DNA from: JAGORM01 sp050255815
GTDB taxonomy: Bacteria; Patescibacteriota; Microgenomatia; Levybacterales; GWA1-39-11
DNA length: 48,965 nucleotides
Assembly (NCBI GenBank): GCA_050255815.1
Contig: JBLMVJ010000007.1
Coordinates: 1-48,965 of the forward strand
Direction of reading: 5' to 3'
Position 1 is the first letter of the stretch. Every line of letters starts with the position of its first letter. Shown in pieces: positions 8,032-16,759 of this stretch. The notes beneath the pieces were generated by a model, which made no database searches, was not told where the DNA came from, and saw only the letters and a list, made by a program, of their open reading frames with translations. A program made the translations under genes and the position numbers.

Positions 8032-8607
8032 TTACAAATTAACTTCGTCAAAGACGTCATTGCCTTCGTCATCTTTGTGGCTCTTATACAATTTTTCTTG
8101 TTGTTCCATGACGTGTTTCGTGAATAAAACGCCCTGTAAGTGGTCTGTCTCATGCTGTACTATAACTGCCGGAAACCCTCTGAATATTTTCTCATGAGTT
8201 TTCCCTTTTTCATCCTGCCATCTTAAGGTCACTTCTTTATTCCGGGTAACATGTCCCCAAATATCAGGAATTGAAAGGCATCCCTCCAGTAGTTTTCCCC
8301 GCTTTGGTTTTTTCTTCTCAACTTTTGAAGAATTTTTATGATCTAATACCCCGGACGCTTCAGATTTATTTACAATCTCAGGATTTACGTACGTGGTAAC
8401 CGGAGAATCATCCTTTGGTTTCATCTGGAAAATCTGCAAACCCAGCCCTACTTGTGGTGCCGCCAGGCCTACACCAACCGGATCAGTGGTAGCGCAAAGC
8501 GTTTCTTCCATGCCGGAAATAATTTCTTGCAGGGATTTATCAAAATCTGTTACCTTTTTTGCCTTTTGGACCAGAATAGGGTCCGGAGTAGTCACAATTT
8601 TATACAT
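8032..8607 (-). CDS. def: Peptide deformylase
   Basis: Removes the formyl group from nascent proteins after Fmt has formylated the initiator tRNA. All three metal-centre motifs are visible in 191 residues: GVGLAAPQVG (45-54), EGCLSIPD (108-115, Cys ligand) and QHETDHLQG (151-159, two His ligands and catalytic Glu). An insertion of about 20 Lys/Ser-rich residues (about 84-106) separates motifs I and II. A C-terminal acidic tail follows. The promoter at 8616-8644 places the -10 box 8 bases before ATG. Confidence 0.95.
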   Translation of the reverse strand: MYKIVTTPDPILVQKAKKVTDFDKSLQEIISGMEETLCATTDPVGVGLAAPQVGLGLQIFQMKPKDDSPVTTYVNPEIVNKSEASGVLDHKNSSKVEKKKPKRGKLLEGCLSIPDIWGHVTRNKEVTLRWQDEKGKTHEKIFRGFPAVIVQHETDHLQGVLFTKHVMEQQEKLYKSHKDDEGNDVFDEVNL

Positions 8608-8615
8608 TTGAAGTG

Positions 8616-8644
8616 ATTATATAGAGAAAGCTCAGGAAAATCAA
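8616..8644 (-). promoter_or_regulatory. Promoter of def
   Basis: On the minus strand TTGATT (8644-8639), a 17-base spacer and TATAAT (8621-8616), 8 bases before the def ATG. The predicted transcript has a leader of one or two bases at most. Confidence 0.7.
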
Positions 8645-8646
8645 AG

Positions 8647-11076
8647 TTACTCAAGCGTCTTTAACAGATCTTTCGTTTGGGTGTCATCCTGGTTTATGTT
8701 AGTCAGAATATAGTTGAGGTTAGTTTTTGCTTCCTGCTGGTAAGACTCTTTTTTCACCGGATCCTTTTCCACCTTTGCCAATTCAGAAAGGTATACGCTT
8801 ATAGCATACCGGGGTTCTTTGTAATTTGGCTTCAGGTTAATTGCCCGGCGCAGTTGCACCAAAGCTTCAGGTATTTGCCCCTCCTGGCCGTAGAGTAATC
8901 CGGCATTATAAGCAATTTTTGCATCAGTAGGCGCCAGGGTTTCAGCGTAGTTTATAGCGTCTATGGCATCTTTATAGTACGTGTTGTTAGGGTTTTTGGG
9001 GTCTATCTGGGATAGTTCAAAAAGCAGCTGGATTCTGGTTTTATAAAAAACTATATTTTGCGGATGGTTAGCAACAACAACGTCAGAAATATCTTTTGCG
9101 CGGTTTATAAAAATAGCTCCCTGGTCAGGCTGTTTTTGCTGGTAAAAAAGAAGCCCCAGGGTAGCTAGGTTGAGGGAGAGTTCACTGTTGTATAAATCTT
9201 CATCAGGGAAAAGTTTTACCGCGTCTTCCAGGTACGGGTTTGCCATGACGTATTCCTGGGCACGGTCCAGGTTATAGCCCATGGCATAACTCTGGTCCCC
9301 AAACCATACCCGTAACAGTATCAATTCTCCATAGAGGCAGAATATGGCAATGCCAAAAACCCCCAACAGTTTTAAGGGACGCATAGAATATTCCAGCTGC
9401 TGTTCCTCCCCAAGTTTTTTTGCAAAAGCCAGGACCAGCGCGGGAATTAAGAAAAAGTAGAGGTTAATGACTACCACGGAAAAGCCAAAGAAATTAGAGA
9501 TAAGGATTGAAATATATGCTGCCAGAAGTGACAGGATCATAAAGGGAGGTAACAGGTCAGAAGGGCTAGAAATAGTAGACTTGGCTGTCTTTAGCAGGTA
9601 GCGTATGGCGTATACCAGGAAAACTACAATCATGAGAAGGTATGATCCCAGGCCAAAAGCTCCCGTGGTAGCCAGATAGTTAAGGTACTCATTATGCGCT
9701 TTGTTATAAAGATAGTCCCATTCTGACAGTAGATTGTGTTCTACCGGTTTTACTTTATAGTAGGCATAGGCAAAGGTTTCAACCCCGGTACCAAAAAGCG
9801 GGTGTTGTTTAAATATCTCCAGGGCGCCACGCCATACTGCCAAACGGATTTTCCCTGAATCTGATCCGCCCAATTCCCCCACCGGTTTTTCTACGGGGGC
9901 TGCTTTTTTTACCGTGGCGGTATTATGGACCAGAAGGCTTTGGACGCCGTTAAAAGTGAGCAGGGGAATCTTGTTCTGTAAGGAATTAAAGCTAAAGAAA
10001 GAAAGCAGGAATAAAATAATGAGGAATACAACAGAGGTTTTTATAAACAGGCCCTTAAATACTGCAGAAATTTTTTCAGATTTTATTTTCAGGAAAAAGA
10101 GGACAGAGACTGCATAAAACACCAACCCTATGAGAAACCCCACGTATCCGGATTGGGATTGCGTCCAGATAACTTCTTTAAAAAACAGCCCTGCTGCTGC
10201 CAGGATTCCCACGCCGGTGAGCATGTCTCTTGACGCATGGACCCCTTTTTCATTCTTGATAGTATTGGCTACTTTATATACGCCCAGGGTAAGGGTAGGC
10301 GGAATCAGGATAGAAAGGTATGCGGCAAGCCAGTTGGGTTGGCCCAGGGTGGAGAATAAGCGGACAGTAGGCTGGAAAGAATCTGTCCAGCAGGATACGT
10401 CAAATGAACCCCTGAAAACCAGGCACGTTAAATCATAGCCAAAATGGGACGTAAATCCCCAGAGGGCAACCACCACGGTGGAGGAGAACATCATGTACAG
10501 AAGTTTTTTAAACGGTGGAACCTGGAATGCTTTTATGAAAAAAATGCACGGGGATGCAAACATGAGGATCAGAAACAGGTTTTGGAAAAATGGAGAGGAA
10601 CCGGAAATAACGTTTAAAAATGCCCACAGAAGCATGGAGCCAAATGCAAGGCCCACATGAAGTTTGCTGACAGATTCAGGTTCTTCTGACTTTAATGATA
10701 CGGGGAAATTGCTGACAAACGCATAGTATAAAAATATGTAGGCCATAAGGGAGGTGAGTCCTCCATTAAACCGTCCGTAATATCCCCAGAAAGACGTATG
10801 CGGCTCTATGGAGAATATGGTTGCGATCATTTGGGAAGCAAGGAACAAGAGGATAGGGATATCAAAAGGCGTTTTTCTCAGGATTATTTTTCCCGTAGAG
10901 AGCATTTTGCTGACCCATAAAAATAATATGACCAGGGAAAAACCCAGGGTAATCCATAGCTTATTAAACTCAAATAGTTCAAAGGTTTTAGGATACAAAA
11001 TGAGGGGAACCAGAAAGAACAGTGCATAGAAGCAACCGTTGATCCCTTTATTGATAATCCCCAGGTAATCTTTCAT
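8647..11076 (-). CDS. O-antigen ligase/polymerase-like membrane protein with TPR tail
   Basis: Large polytopic protein of about 809 residues: roughly a dozen membrane segments (1-590) and a soluble C-terminus with TPR-like helices (about 640-800; for example AKIAYNAGLLYGQEG and EALVQLRRAINLKPNYKEP). The segment around residues 425-460 (FGTGVETFAYAYY ... YNKAHNEYLNYLATTG) matches the Wzy_C region of O-antigen ligases and polymerases, which join lipid-linked glycans. The frame is open to GTG 11085, but that codon precedes the predicted transcription start, so I chose ATG 11076. It probably builds or attaches a surface polysaccharide. Confidence 0.85.
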   Translation of the reverse strand: MKDYLGIINKGINGCFYALFFLVPLILYPKTFELFEFNKLWITLGFSLVILFLWVSKMLSTGKIILRKTPFDIPILLFLASQMIATIFSIEPHTSFWGYYGRFNGGLTSLMAYIFLYYAFVSNFPVSLKSEEPESVSKLHVGLAFGSMLLWAFLNVISGSSPFFQNLFLILMFASPCIFFIKAFQVPPFKKLLYMMFSSTVVVALWGFTSHFGYDLTCLVFRGSFDVSCWTDSFQPTVRLFSTLGQPNWLAAYLSILIPPTLTLGVYKVANTIKNEKGVHASRDMLTGVGILAAAGLFFKEVIWTQSQSGYVGFLIGLVFYAVSVLFFLKIKSEKISAVFKGLFIKTSVVFLIILFLLSFFSFNSLQNKIPLLTFNGVQSLLVHNTATVKKAAPVEKPVGELGGSDSGKIRLAVWRGALEIFKQHPLFGTGVETFAYAYYKVKPVEHNLLSEWDYLYNKAHNEYLNYLATTGAFGLGSYLLMIVVFLVYAIRYLLKTAKSTISSPSDLLPPFMILSLLAAYISILISNFFGFSVVVINLYFFLIPALVLAFAKKLGEEQQLEYSMRPLKLLGVFGIAIFCLYGELILLRVWFGDQSYAMGYNLDRAQEYVMANPYLEDAVKLFPDEDLYNSELSLNLATLGLLFYQQKQPDQGAIFINRAKDISDVVVANHPQNIVFYKTRIQLLFELSQIDPKNPNNTYYKDAIDAINYAETLAPTDAKIAYNAGLLYGQEGQIPEALVQLRRAINLKPNYKEPRYAISVYLSELAKVEKDPVKKESYQQEAKTNLNYILTNINQDDTQTKDLLKTLE

Positions 11077-11087
11077 TAATAACACCT

Positions 11088-11116
11088 AGTGTATCAGAGG
11101 AAGCTGTGGAGAACAA
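11088..11116 (-). promoter_or_regulatory. Promoter of the O-antigen ligase-like gene
   Basis: On the minus strand TTGTTC (11116-11111), a 17-base spacer and TACACT (11093-11088). The predicted start near 11081 lies about 5 bases before ATG 11076. Confidence 0.6.
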
Positions 11117-11175
11117 GGGTGCTTGCAAGTTCTCAATTTGCGTGTAATATATATATGATCTTCTAACACAAGTTT

Positions 11176-11640
11176 ATGGAAGGCCAGCAACCGGTTGCGC
11201 AGGAAAAAAAAGAGGAGAGTAATAAAATCCAAAATAAAGAACTGTATATAAGTCTTGCGATTGGGTTGGGGATTGTGTTGGCAATAGTGCTGGGGCTGCA
11301 GGGTGGCGCATATATATCCAACTCCATGGGGAAAAAGGGTGCATTTATCACGCCTACTCCTGATTTCCAGCAGGTTTCCTCACAGAATTCAGTACTTCAG
11401 CAGGATATTACCACGATTCCGGAAAACGGCGCAGATACCAGCGGACAAACTGAAGGGGGACTTTTGCCGCCAACTACCGCGCCTACTGCGGTTCCTACCG
11501 TAACCCCTACGCCGGTACCGCCAACCCCTACGCCTACTAATACACCGGCACCTACCGCAACCCCAACGCCTACTAATACGCCAACCCCAACGCCTACTAA
11601 TACGCCAACCCCAACCCTAACACCAACACCCACACCTTAA
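11176..11640 (+). CDS. Membrane-anchored protein with Pro/Thr-rich tail
   Basis: 154 residues: a charged cytoplasmic N-terminus (about 1-22), one membrane segment (about 24-46, SLAIGLGIVLAIVLGL), then a short linker and 60 residues of PTPTNTPTPT-type repeats that run to the stop codon. Nothing folded follows the linker, so the protein is either a spacer or attachment stalk or has lost a terminal domain. The same linker style joins domains in the surface proteins at 26223-33425. No family is assigned. Confidence 0.65.
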   Translation: MEGQQPVAQEKKEESNKIQNKELYISLAIGLGIVLAIVLGLQGGAYISNSMGKKGAFITPTPDFQQVSSQNSVLQQDITTIPENGADTSGQTEGGLLPPTTAPTAVPTVTPTPVPPTPTPTNTPAPTATPTPTNTPTPTPTNTPTPTLTPTPTP

Positions 11641-11642
11641 TA

Positions 11643-11681
11643 AATTTTCAATTTTTAATTCTCAATTTTCAATTTCAAATC
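11643..11681. repeat. TTTTCAATT word repeat
   Basis: Repeated variants of TTTTCAATT and TTTTTAATT directly after the stop codon. The same words make up the A/T core of the 16S rRNA expansion at 15279-15379. Confidence 0.5.
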
Positions 11682-11689
11682 CCCCAATA

Positions 11690-11876
11690 GCTAAGACCAT
11701 CACTTGAAACAGAGCCCATGAAAGACGAATGAGCGCCGTCAGGGGGATTCCTTGGCCAGGCAACGACCTGGATTGAGGAGGGGGGATGAAATCACCCGAC
11801 AAGCGAATGAGTCATGAATGGATGAATGGATCATCGTGATGGCAGTTTTGCTCCACTTTTGTCTGCACAAAAGTGG
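11690..11876 (+). ncRNA. Candidate structured RNA upstream of mreB
   Basis: A G/C-richer island in an A/T-rich spacer without an open frame. Possible pairings are CCATCAC (11697-11703) with GTGATGG (11836-11842), CATGA (11717-11721) with TCATG (11812-11816), and the hairpin CCAGG - 6 bases - CCTGG (11756-11771). A perfect 10-base hairpin (CCACTTTTGT / ACAAAAGTGG, 11853-11876) closes the island with no T-run. CGAATGAG occurs twice. It does not match RNase P, tmRNA, SRP RNA or a riboswitch that I know. It could be a 6S-like or novel RNA; existence rests on pairing only. Confidence 0.35.
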
Positions 11877-11936
11877 AATAGCCTAAAACCTAATCCCTAG
11901 AACCTGCTCCCTGAATAATGTATACTGGGATTTATT

Positions 11937-13052
11937 ATGTTTGAGTCCATTTTTGCCCTTTTTTCCCATGATCTGGGAATTGATTTAGGTACTGCTAATA
12001 CGCTGGTTTATGTGAAAGGAAAAGGTATAGCGGTACGTGAGCCTTCTATAGTAGCTAGACACAATAAAACAAAAAAAATTATTGCCATAGGGACAGAAGC
12101 AAAAAAAATGGTGGGGAAAACTCCGGGTACCATTTCTGCTATAAAGCCGCTGGAGCATGGGGTAATTTCAGACTTTGATGCAGCCGCCGGGATGCTTCAG
12201 CACTATATTAGGAAGGTGCATGAAATGGGTACTCCGGTTCCATACCTTGCCCGTCCCCGTGTTGTAGTAGGGATTCCATCAGGAGTTACTGAAGTAGAGC
12301 GCCGCGCCGTATGGGAAGCAGCCCTTACCGCAGGAGCCCGGGCTTGTTACTTAATAGAGGAACCTATGGCAGCTGCAATAGGCGCAAACATTTCAGTTTT
12401 TGAACCCACAGGGGTGTTGACAGTGGATATAGGCGGAGGTACCACGGAAATTGCAGTCATTTCCCTGGGTGGCATAGTGGTAAACAGGTCTTTAAAAACT
12501 GCAGGGAATGATATGGATGCAGCTATCATCCATTATATCCGTCTCCGTCATGGTCTTTTGATAGGGGAAAAAACTGCTGAAGAGGTAAAAATTGGGATAG
12601 GTTCAGCATACAAAAAAACACAAAAGCCTAAGACAAAAGCTGCGCAGGCAAATGATTTTGAAGAAGTGGAGATGGAAGAGGGTAAAAAAGGAGAGAAGGT
12701 TGCTCTGATTAGGGGTAGGGATATAGAAACTGGTCTTCCCAGAAGCCTGCGTATTACAGAAAGTGAAATTCGGGAAGCAATAGGACCGGTTATTTCCTCT
12801 ATAGTGGATGAGGTTATGGAAGTAATAGAGGAGACTCCGCCGGAACTTACCTCTGATATTCTTGAAAGAGGCATCTTGCTTACCGGAGGAGGTTCTCTTC
12901 TGCCGGGTGTGGATGACCTGATCATGGAAAAAACAAAAATTCCGGTCTCTTTAGTGACTGATCCGCTTACTACAGTAGCCCGCGGCTGTGCTAAATTATT
13001 AAATGATCCGGAAACACTAAGCAGGGTAAAAGTAACCGGCGGTTTGAGGTAG
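11937..13052 (+). CDS. mreB: Rod-shape determining protein MreB
   Basis: Actin-like ATPase that forms membrane-bound filaments guiding cell-wall synthesis. The N-terminal amphipathic stretch MFESIFALFS is followed by phosphate loop 1 (DLGTANT, 16-22), then EEPMAAAIGA, phosphate loop 2 (DIGGGTTE, 164-171) and the LLTGGGSLLPG adenosine motif. The protein has 371 residues, longer than the usual 335-347. The excess is a Lys/Glu-rich insertion at about 225-253. A TATACT box (11921-11926) lies 10 bases upstream. mreC and mreD do not follow; the next gene is a serine hydrolase that may also act on the cell wall. Confidence 0.95.
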   Translation: MFESIFALFSHDLGIDLGTANTLVYVKGKGIAVREPSIVARHNKTKKIIAIGTEAKKMVGKTPGTISAIKPLEHGVISDFDAAAGMLQHYIRKVHEMGTPVPYLARPRVVVGIPSGVTEVERRAVWEAALTAGARACYLIEEPMAAAIGANISVFEPTGVLTVDIGGGTTEIAVISLGGIVVNRSLKTAGNDMDAAIIHYIRLRHGLLIGEKTAEEVKIGIGSAYKKTQKPKTKAAQANDFEEVEMEEGKKGEKVALIRGRDIETGLPRSLRITESEIREAIGPVISSIVDEVMEVIEETPPELTSDILERGILLTGGGSLLPGVDDLIMEKTKIPVSLVTDPLTTVARGCAKLLNDPETLSRVKVTGGLR

Positions 13053-13057
13053 GGATT

Positions 13058-14041
13058 ATGCATAAGTATGAATACAGGTACAAATCCCCTACCCAAAAAG
13101 ATCCCCCCAAAAAATCAGTAAAAATAATCCAGCTTTTTTTCATCCTGTTTTTCCTCACGTGTTTTGTTTTGACTGTCTTTGTTGTTTCTAAAACGGTGTA
13201 TGAGAATGTGATCCAGAAAAGAATTATTAGTCCGGTAGCAAAAAGTATTACCACATCAGTTGCTGCAATCCAAAAAATTATCTTTCCTGAACAGTTAGAG
13301 GCCGTAGTTTCAAAAGCTCTGGATGGCGTAGACGGTGATTATGCTGTAGCAATAAAAAACCTAAAGACAAACGAATCATATACGCTTAATTCCAATCAGG
13401 TTTTCCAAACTGCCAGTTTATATAAAATGTGGGTAATGGCAGTAGTATCCCAGCAGATTGAAAAAGGGAAGCTGAACCCTTCCCATGTGTTAGAGAAGGA
13501 TATTTCAAAATTGAATTCCGCATTTGGTATCTCTACAGATTCTGCGGAACTGACAGAGGGGACACTAGAATTAGACATAAAATCAGCCATGAATAGGATG
13601 ATTGTAGTGTCAAATAATTATGCGGCCCTTGCTCTTTTGCAGGAGGTAGGTGTTTCAACCGTCTCTTCATTCCTCCAGGACTATGGCTTGGTACACTCAA
13701 AAACAGGCAATCCGCCTACTACCACGGTAGCTGATGAGGAGCAGTTTCTGGAGGATTTATATAAAGGAAAGTTTGGCAATAAAGAATCTACGCTGGGGAT
13801 GCTGACTATGCTGAAAAACCAGGAAGTAAATGACCGGATCCCTAAATACTTACCGCCCCAATTGGAAGTAGGCCATAAAACCGGGGAATTAGACGGATAT
13901 AAACATGATGTAGGCATAGTGTTTTCAAAAAAAGGACCTTACATTATAGCGGTGCTTACTAATACCAATGACCCGCAAACGGCCGCTGAAAACATAGCCA
14001 AGCTCAGCAAAGCCGTGTACCAGCATTTCGAAAACGAGTAA
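13058..14041 (+). CDS. Membrane-anchored class A beta-lactamase-like serine hydrolase
   Basis: 327 residues: a basic cytoplasmic start, one membrane segment (about 23-45) and an extracytoplasmic penicillin-binding-fold domain. The catalytic motifs are SLYK (120-123), SNN (185-187) and KTG (274-276). The omega-loop Glu motif of true class A beta-lactamases is not obvious (TTTVADEEQFL is found in that area), so a D,D-peptidase or other hydrolase role is as likely as antibiotic resistance. It starts 5 bases after the mreB stop, probably one operon, which points to peptidoglycan. Confidence 0.85.
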   Translation: MHKYEYRYKSPTQKDPPKKSVKIIQLFFILFFLTCFVLTVFVVSKTVYENVIQKRIISPVAKSITTSVAAIQKIIFPEQLEAVVSKALDGVDGDYAVAIKNLKTNESYTLNSNQVFQTASLYKMWVMAVVSQQIEKGKLNPSHVLEKDISKLNSAFGISTDSAELTEGTLELDIKSAMNRMIVVSNNYAALALLQEVGVSTVSSFLQDYGLVHSKTGNPPTTTVADEEQFLEDLYKGKFGNKESTLGMLTMLKNQEVNDRIPKYLPPQLEVGHKTGELDGYKHDVGIVFSKKGPYIIAVLTNTNDPQTAAENIAKLSKAVYQHFENE

Positions 14042-14076
14042 TTCTCGAATGTTAATCGAATCTACTCGAATCTCTC
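14041..14076. repeat. CTCGAAT word repeat after stop codon
   Basis: Words CTCGAAT, AATCGAATC, CTCGAATC follow the stop codon immediately. The same arrangement, beginning with the identical TAATTCTCGAATG that includes the stop codon, is found after the CBS-methyltransferase gene at 44346. Confidence 0.6.
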
Positions 14077-14090
14077 AGTATTCTTTCCAG

Positions 14091-14119
14091 TTGACTTATT
14101 GGGTTGTCCGGGCTATAAT
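14091..14119 (+). promoter_or_regulatory. 16S rRNA promoter
   Basis: TTGACT (14091-14096), a 17-base spacer and a perfect TATAAT (14114-14119). It is among the best promoters in the window and lies about 355 bases before the mature 16S end, so the precursor has a long leader. Confidence 0.85.
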
Positions 14120-14299
14120 AGTTAAGCGAGTTTTGAAGCTAGGGTAATCATGGTTTTGAATGTTAAAGAGTAATTAACAATTTTTCTCCAAACAAATTCA
14201 AAATCTGCAAGCGATTGCAGTCTTCTTCTTTCTCGCATTTTTCAGTTTGAAATTAAAAAAGTAGCCCCTTTTCGAAGGTGCTATGCACATTAACAAGCG

Positions 14300-14323
14300 A
14301 AGATGCTTGGAAAGTGGTAGGAT
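14300..14323 (+). other. 16S precursor processing stem, 5' arm
   Basis: AAGATGCTTGGAAAGTGGTA and the next bases pair with 16150-16174 on the other side of the 16S gene (CCACTTTTCAAGCATCTT), with a few G-U pairs. This is the long stem expected to be cut by RNase III during rRNA maturation. A local hairpin GAATCCC - 3 bases - GGGATTC lies at 14334-14350. Confidence 0.75.
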
Positions 14324-14473
14324 AAAATCCTGCGAATCCCTTTGGGATTCTAAGGAGAAATACTGCTTTCTAAGAAGATTTTGTGCGTGAACATTATGTT
14401 CACAATCGTAAATCCTTTGATAACAAAGCAGGATTAAACTACAAAAGTCGAGGCAAGAAATTGCTTCGCAATT

Positions 14474-16065
<1,592 letters not shown>

Positions 16066-16149
16066 CTAAATTAAAAATTAGATCGTAAGATTTAATTTTG
16101 AAATTTACGCCGTCCAGCGTCCCTTTAAGTACAAAAGGAATGGACAACC

Positions 16150-16174
16150 ATTCCTGCCACTTTTCAAGCATCTT
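16150..16174 (+). other. 16S precursor processing stem, 3' arm
   Basis: Complement of 14300-14323. Together they enclose the whole 16S gene, showing that the primary transcript is a 16S-only precursor. Confidence 0.75.
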
Positions 16175-16206
16175 TTAGCTTAACTAAAAATTCAAAATTC
16201 GCTTTG

Positions 16207-16297
16207 AAATTAGCTGATATTGATAGAAATTATGAAATTTATTGTAATTACAATTAATATCTATTAATTTCCATCAGTTTCTATAAATTTCTTAAAT
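16207..16297. repeat. Palindrome with TTTCCATCAGTTTCTA words
   Basis: Left half GATATTGATAGAAATTATG, right half TATTAATTTCCATCAGTTTC, complementary with mismatches around a TTGTAATTACAA centre. Close relatives are at 33500-33561 and 34983-35073. Confidence 0.65.
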
Positions 16298-16301
16298 TAA
16301 G

Positions 16302-16328
16302 ACCTCGACTCATAATCGAGGTTTTTTT
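16302..16328 (+). terminator. Rho-independent terminator of the 16S unit
   Basis: ACCTCGA (16302-16308) pairs with TCGAGGT (16316-16322) around a 7-base loop, followed by seven T. It ends the 16S transcript before any other rRNA gene. Confidence 0.9.
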
Positions 16329-16408
16329 GTGGAGAAAATTCAGTTCTAAAATATTGCGAATCGGATCAACTCGAATAGGTAAAGAAGATTATTGGGCAGC
16401 TGTTTTAG

Positions 16409-16684
16409 TTACCGGAGGGTACTTGTACGGTTTTTCGCGGGTTTTGGGGGAGCCTTTTTCTTCTGGGCTTCCTGCATACATTTTTCTATGGGCGTACCGG
16501 ATGGGCAGGGAATTACGGTAGGGTTAATGTTCACTGCAGAGGTAAAAAGTCCTGCAACCTGGCCGGTTGCTATTTGGTGGTAAGTTATTTTATAGGCTAT
16601 TGGAATAGAAACTACTGCGGCCAGTGTAAATACCAGGATAAATCCCCATCTGATTCTCTTTCTCTTGTTTCCCTTTTTTGCCAT
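16409..16684 (-). CDS. Small membrane protein, 91 residues
   Basis: A very basic N-terminus (AKKGNKRKRIRWG), one membrane segment (about 14-33) and a short outer part with two Cys (PCPSGTPIEKCMQ) ending in a Lys/Pro-rich tail. No family is recognised. Support for a real gene comes from its promoter: TTGACA, 17 bases and TCTACT with a TGG extension end 6 bases before ATG. It is divergent from the large propeller gene and converges on the 16S terminator. Confidence 0.6.
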   Translation of the reverse strand: MAKKGNKRKRIRWGFILVFTLAAVVSIPIAYKITYHQIATGQVAGLFTSAVNINPTVIPCPSGTPIEKCMQEAQKKKAPPKPAKNRTSTLR

Positions 16685-16690
16685 GTATTA

Positions 16691-16719
16691 AGTAGACCAA
16701 AACAAAAGATTCCTGTCAA
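16691..16719 (-). promoter_or_regulatory. Promoter of the 91-residue membrane protein
   Basis: On the minus strand TTGACA (16719-16714), a 17-base spacer and TCTACT (16696-16691) preceded by TGG as an extended -10; 6 bases to ATG 16684. Confidence 0.65.
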
Positions 16720-16723
16720 CTAT

Positions 16724-16753
16724 TTGACTCAGAAGGCCTTTTGCTACTAATAT
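16724..16753 (+). promoter_or_regulatory. Promoter of the propeller protein gene
   Basis: TTGACT (16724-16729), an 18-base spacer and TAATAT (16748-16753), 6 bases before GTG 16760. Divergent with the promoter at 16691-16719; the two -35 boxes are 4 bases apart. Confidence 0.6.
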
Positions 16754-16759
16754 GGAAGA

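Noticed and set aside
13058..14041. Antibiotic-resistance beta-lactamase
   Set aside because: The SxxK, SxN and KTG motifs are there, but the deacylating Glu motif is not evident and the gene follows mreB, so only the broader serine-hydrolase call is made.
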